Shown here piece after piece: positions 63,271 to 64,000 of a stretch of DNA of 64,000 nucleotides. Location: NCBI RefSeq assembly GCF_000940805.1, contig NZ_CP007142.1, positions 4,316,593 through 4,380,592 of the forward strand. Reading direction: 5' to 3'. Origin of the DNA: Gynuella sunshinyii YC6258. GTDB taxonomy: Bacteria; Pseudomonadota; Gammaproteobacteria; Pseudomonadales; Natronospirillaceae. A program made the position numbers and the translations under genes. The notes under the pieces were generated by a model that was not told the origin of the DNA, did not search any database, and saw nothing but the letters and a program-made list of their open reading frames with translations. Each line of letters starts with the position of its first letter. The first letter of the stretch is position 1.

Positions 63271-64000
63271 TTAATCCTTAAGCCAGGATGGAATTTCCTC
63301 AACCCCATCCTCTTTCGGTTTTTCCGGGGGCATGAGATCTTCTTTAGTCAGATTCAGTGCCATCTTCACATTTGCGGCCACATAAACAGATGAATATGTA
63401 CCAATGAAAATACCAACCAACAACGCAACGGAGAAGCCAAAATTGAGCTCACCACCCACCAGCAACAATGCCAGCAACACAACCATGGTGGTGAATGAGG
63501 TCATTAATGTCCGGTCCAGAGTCTGGGTCAGAGAAACATCAATAATATAATCGACATCATCACTGCGTATCAGACGAAAGTTTTCACGAATCCGGTCAGA
63601 CACAACAATGGTATCGTTCAACGAGTAACCAATCACAGCCAACACTGCTGCCAATACCGTCAGATCCACCTCAAACCGGGTAACACTGAAAAAACCGACC
63701 GTAATGATCACATCGTGGACCAATGCGGCCACCGCCCCCACTGAGAATTTGATCTGGAAACGAAAGGCGATATAGATCATCACAATAATCAGCGCCAGCA
63801 CCATGGCGAGACCGCCTTTTTCACGCAGTTCCTCGCCAACCGATGGACCGACAAACTCGCTGCGACTTAATTTGACATCTGAACCATCTTTTTGCAGTAC
63901 AGCCAGAATATCATCACCAATCGTAGCGCTCTCGGTATTCTGTAACCGCATCAGAATATCGCGGTCGGAACCAAAGTTCTGCACCATGACATTATCGTAA
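63271..64000 (-). CDS. secF: Protein translocase subunit SecF (5' part outside window)
   Basis: SecF works with SecD at the inner membrane to complete preprotein export using the proton gradient. About 243 C-terminal residues are visible: the end of the periplasmic domain (NFGSDRDILMRLQN), SEFVGPSVGEELREKG, then TM helices with FSVGAVAALVHDVIITVGFFSV, DLTVLAAVLAVIGYSLNDTIVVSDRIRENF and VSLTQTLDRTLMTSFTTMVV. The frame stays open to position 64000, so the N-terminus is missing. Order secF - suhB - trmJ - cysE agrees with Pseudomonas, with two inserted genes between. Confidence 0.95.
   Translation of the reverse strand, partial: YDNVMVQNFGSDRDILMRLQNTESATIGDDILAVLQKDGSDVKLSRSEFVGPSVGEELREKGGLAMVLALIIVMIYIAFRFQIKFSVGAVAALVHDVIITVGFFSVTRFEVDLTVLAAVLAVIGYSLNDTIVVSDRIRENFRLIRSDDVDYIIDVSLTQTLDRTLMTSFTTMVVLLALLLVGGELNFGFSVALLVGIFIGTYSSVYVAANVKMALNLTKEDLMPPEKPKEDGVEEIPSWLKD

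Noticed and set aside
1-64000. tRNA or rRNA genes
   Set aside because: No cloverleaf with conserved GTTCGA-type T-loop or rRNA signature was seen; the call is by eye only.

Overview
The window reads as chromosomal DNA of a flagellated, polysaccharide-degrading gammaproteobacterium. The supporting evidence is a SecF-SuhB-TrmJ-CysE block in the order known from Pseudomonas and relatives, an enterobacterial-type Hcp, FlgJ/FlgK/FlgL, an anaerobic ribonucleotide reductase with NrdR boxes, and base composition close to balanced. An ACC deaminase, a pectate lyase, a GH9 cellulase, a GH98 enzyme and a hexuronate catabolic cluster point to life on or near plant material. NhaC and BCCT transporters fit a saline setting. 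A Gynuella/Saccharospirillaceae-like member of the Oceanospirillales is my best guess; this is inference and was not tested by search.

Layout. 1-4.6 kb: nrdD (runs off the left edge) with tandem NrdR boxes around an FNR-like site, then an Lrp regulator divergent from ACC deaminase, then an MFS exporter. 5.4-6.9 kb: secreted PL1 pectate lyase behind an AT-rich leader. 7-17.6 kb: zinc alcohol dehydrogenase, then the hexuronate region. There dctP-uxuR-uxuA is transcribed leftward and dctQ-dctM-GH31-uxuB rightward from a shared control region with TTGGTnnACCAA-type operators. Together these genes import a uronate by a TRAP transporter and convert fructuronate to mannonate and then to 2-keto-3-deoxygluconate.

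17.6-24.9 kb is accessory: an MNT-HEPN fusion, a small secreted protein, and a type VI secretion cassette made of hcp, a papain-like (YiiX/NlpC-P60-like) effector candidate and two tandem lipoprotein immunity candidates. A 21-codon remnant of the effector 3' end lies between the two lipoprotein genes. DUF486, LysE and PhyH-family genes follow. 25-38.5 kb is mostly core: a chemoreceptor, flgJ-flgK-flgL (with a very long FlgK), NhaC, a DEDD exonuclease coupled to a DUF294 signalling protein, and a BCCT transporter.

39.2-51.5 kb is a second accessory region: a RAYT-type transposase whose 5' end is exactly tandemly duplicated (136 bp), and a three-gene Rhs locus. In that locus the 1344-aa YD-repeat protein lacks the usual Rhs core. 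The core plus a variable tail sits on a separate signal-peptide ORF, which overlaps an ankyrin-like lipoprotein gene. A gene-free 1.4 kb stretch, a GH98 lipoprotein, an IS630 remnant and a cluster of strong inverted repeats follow. 51.9-58.4 kb holds a GH9 cellulase with PKD and CBM2 modules, an ExeM-like extracellular nuclease and an LpxH-like phosphatase. 58.7-64 kb is the cysE-trmJ / suhB / patatin / secF block, with a SuhB homologue that has lost most catalytic metal ligands and an unlisted 32-aa membrane peptide. The right edge cuts secF.

The best candidates for undescribed systems are the Hcp-effector-duplicated immunity cassette and the split secreted Rhs locus with its lipoprotein partner.
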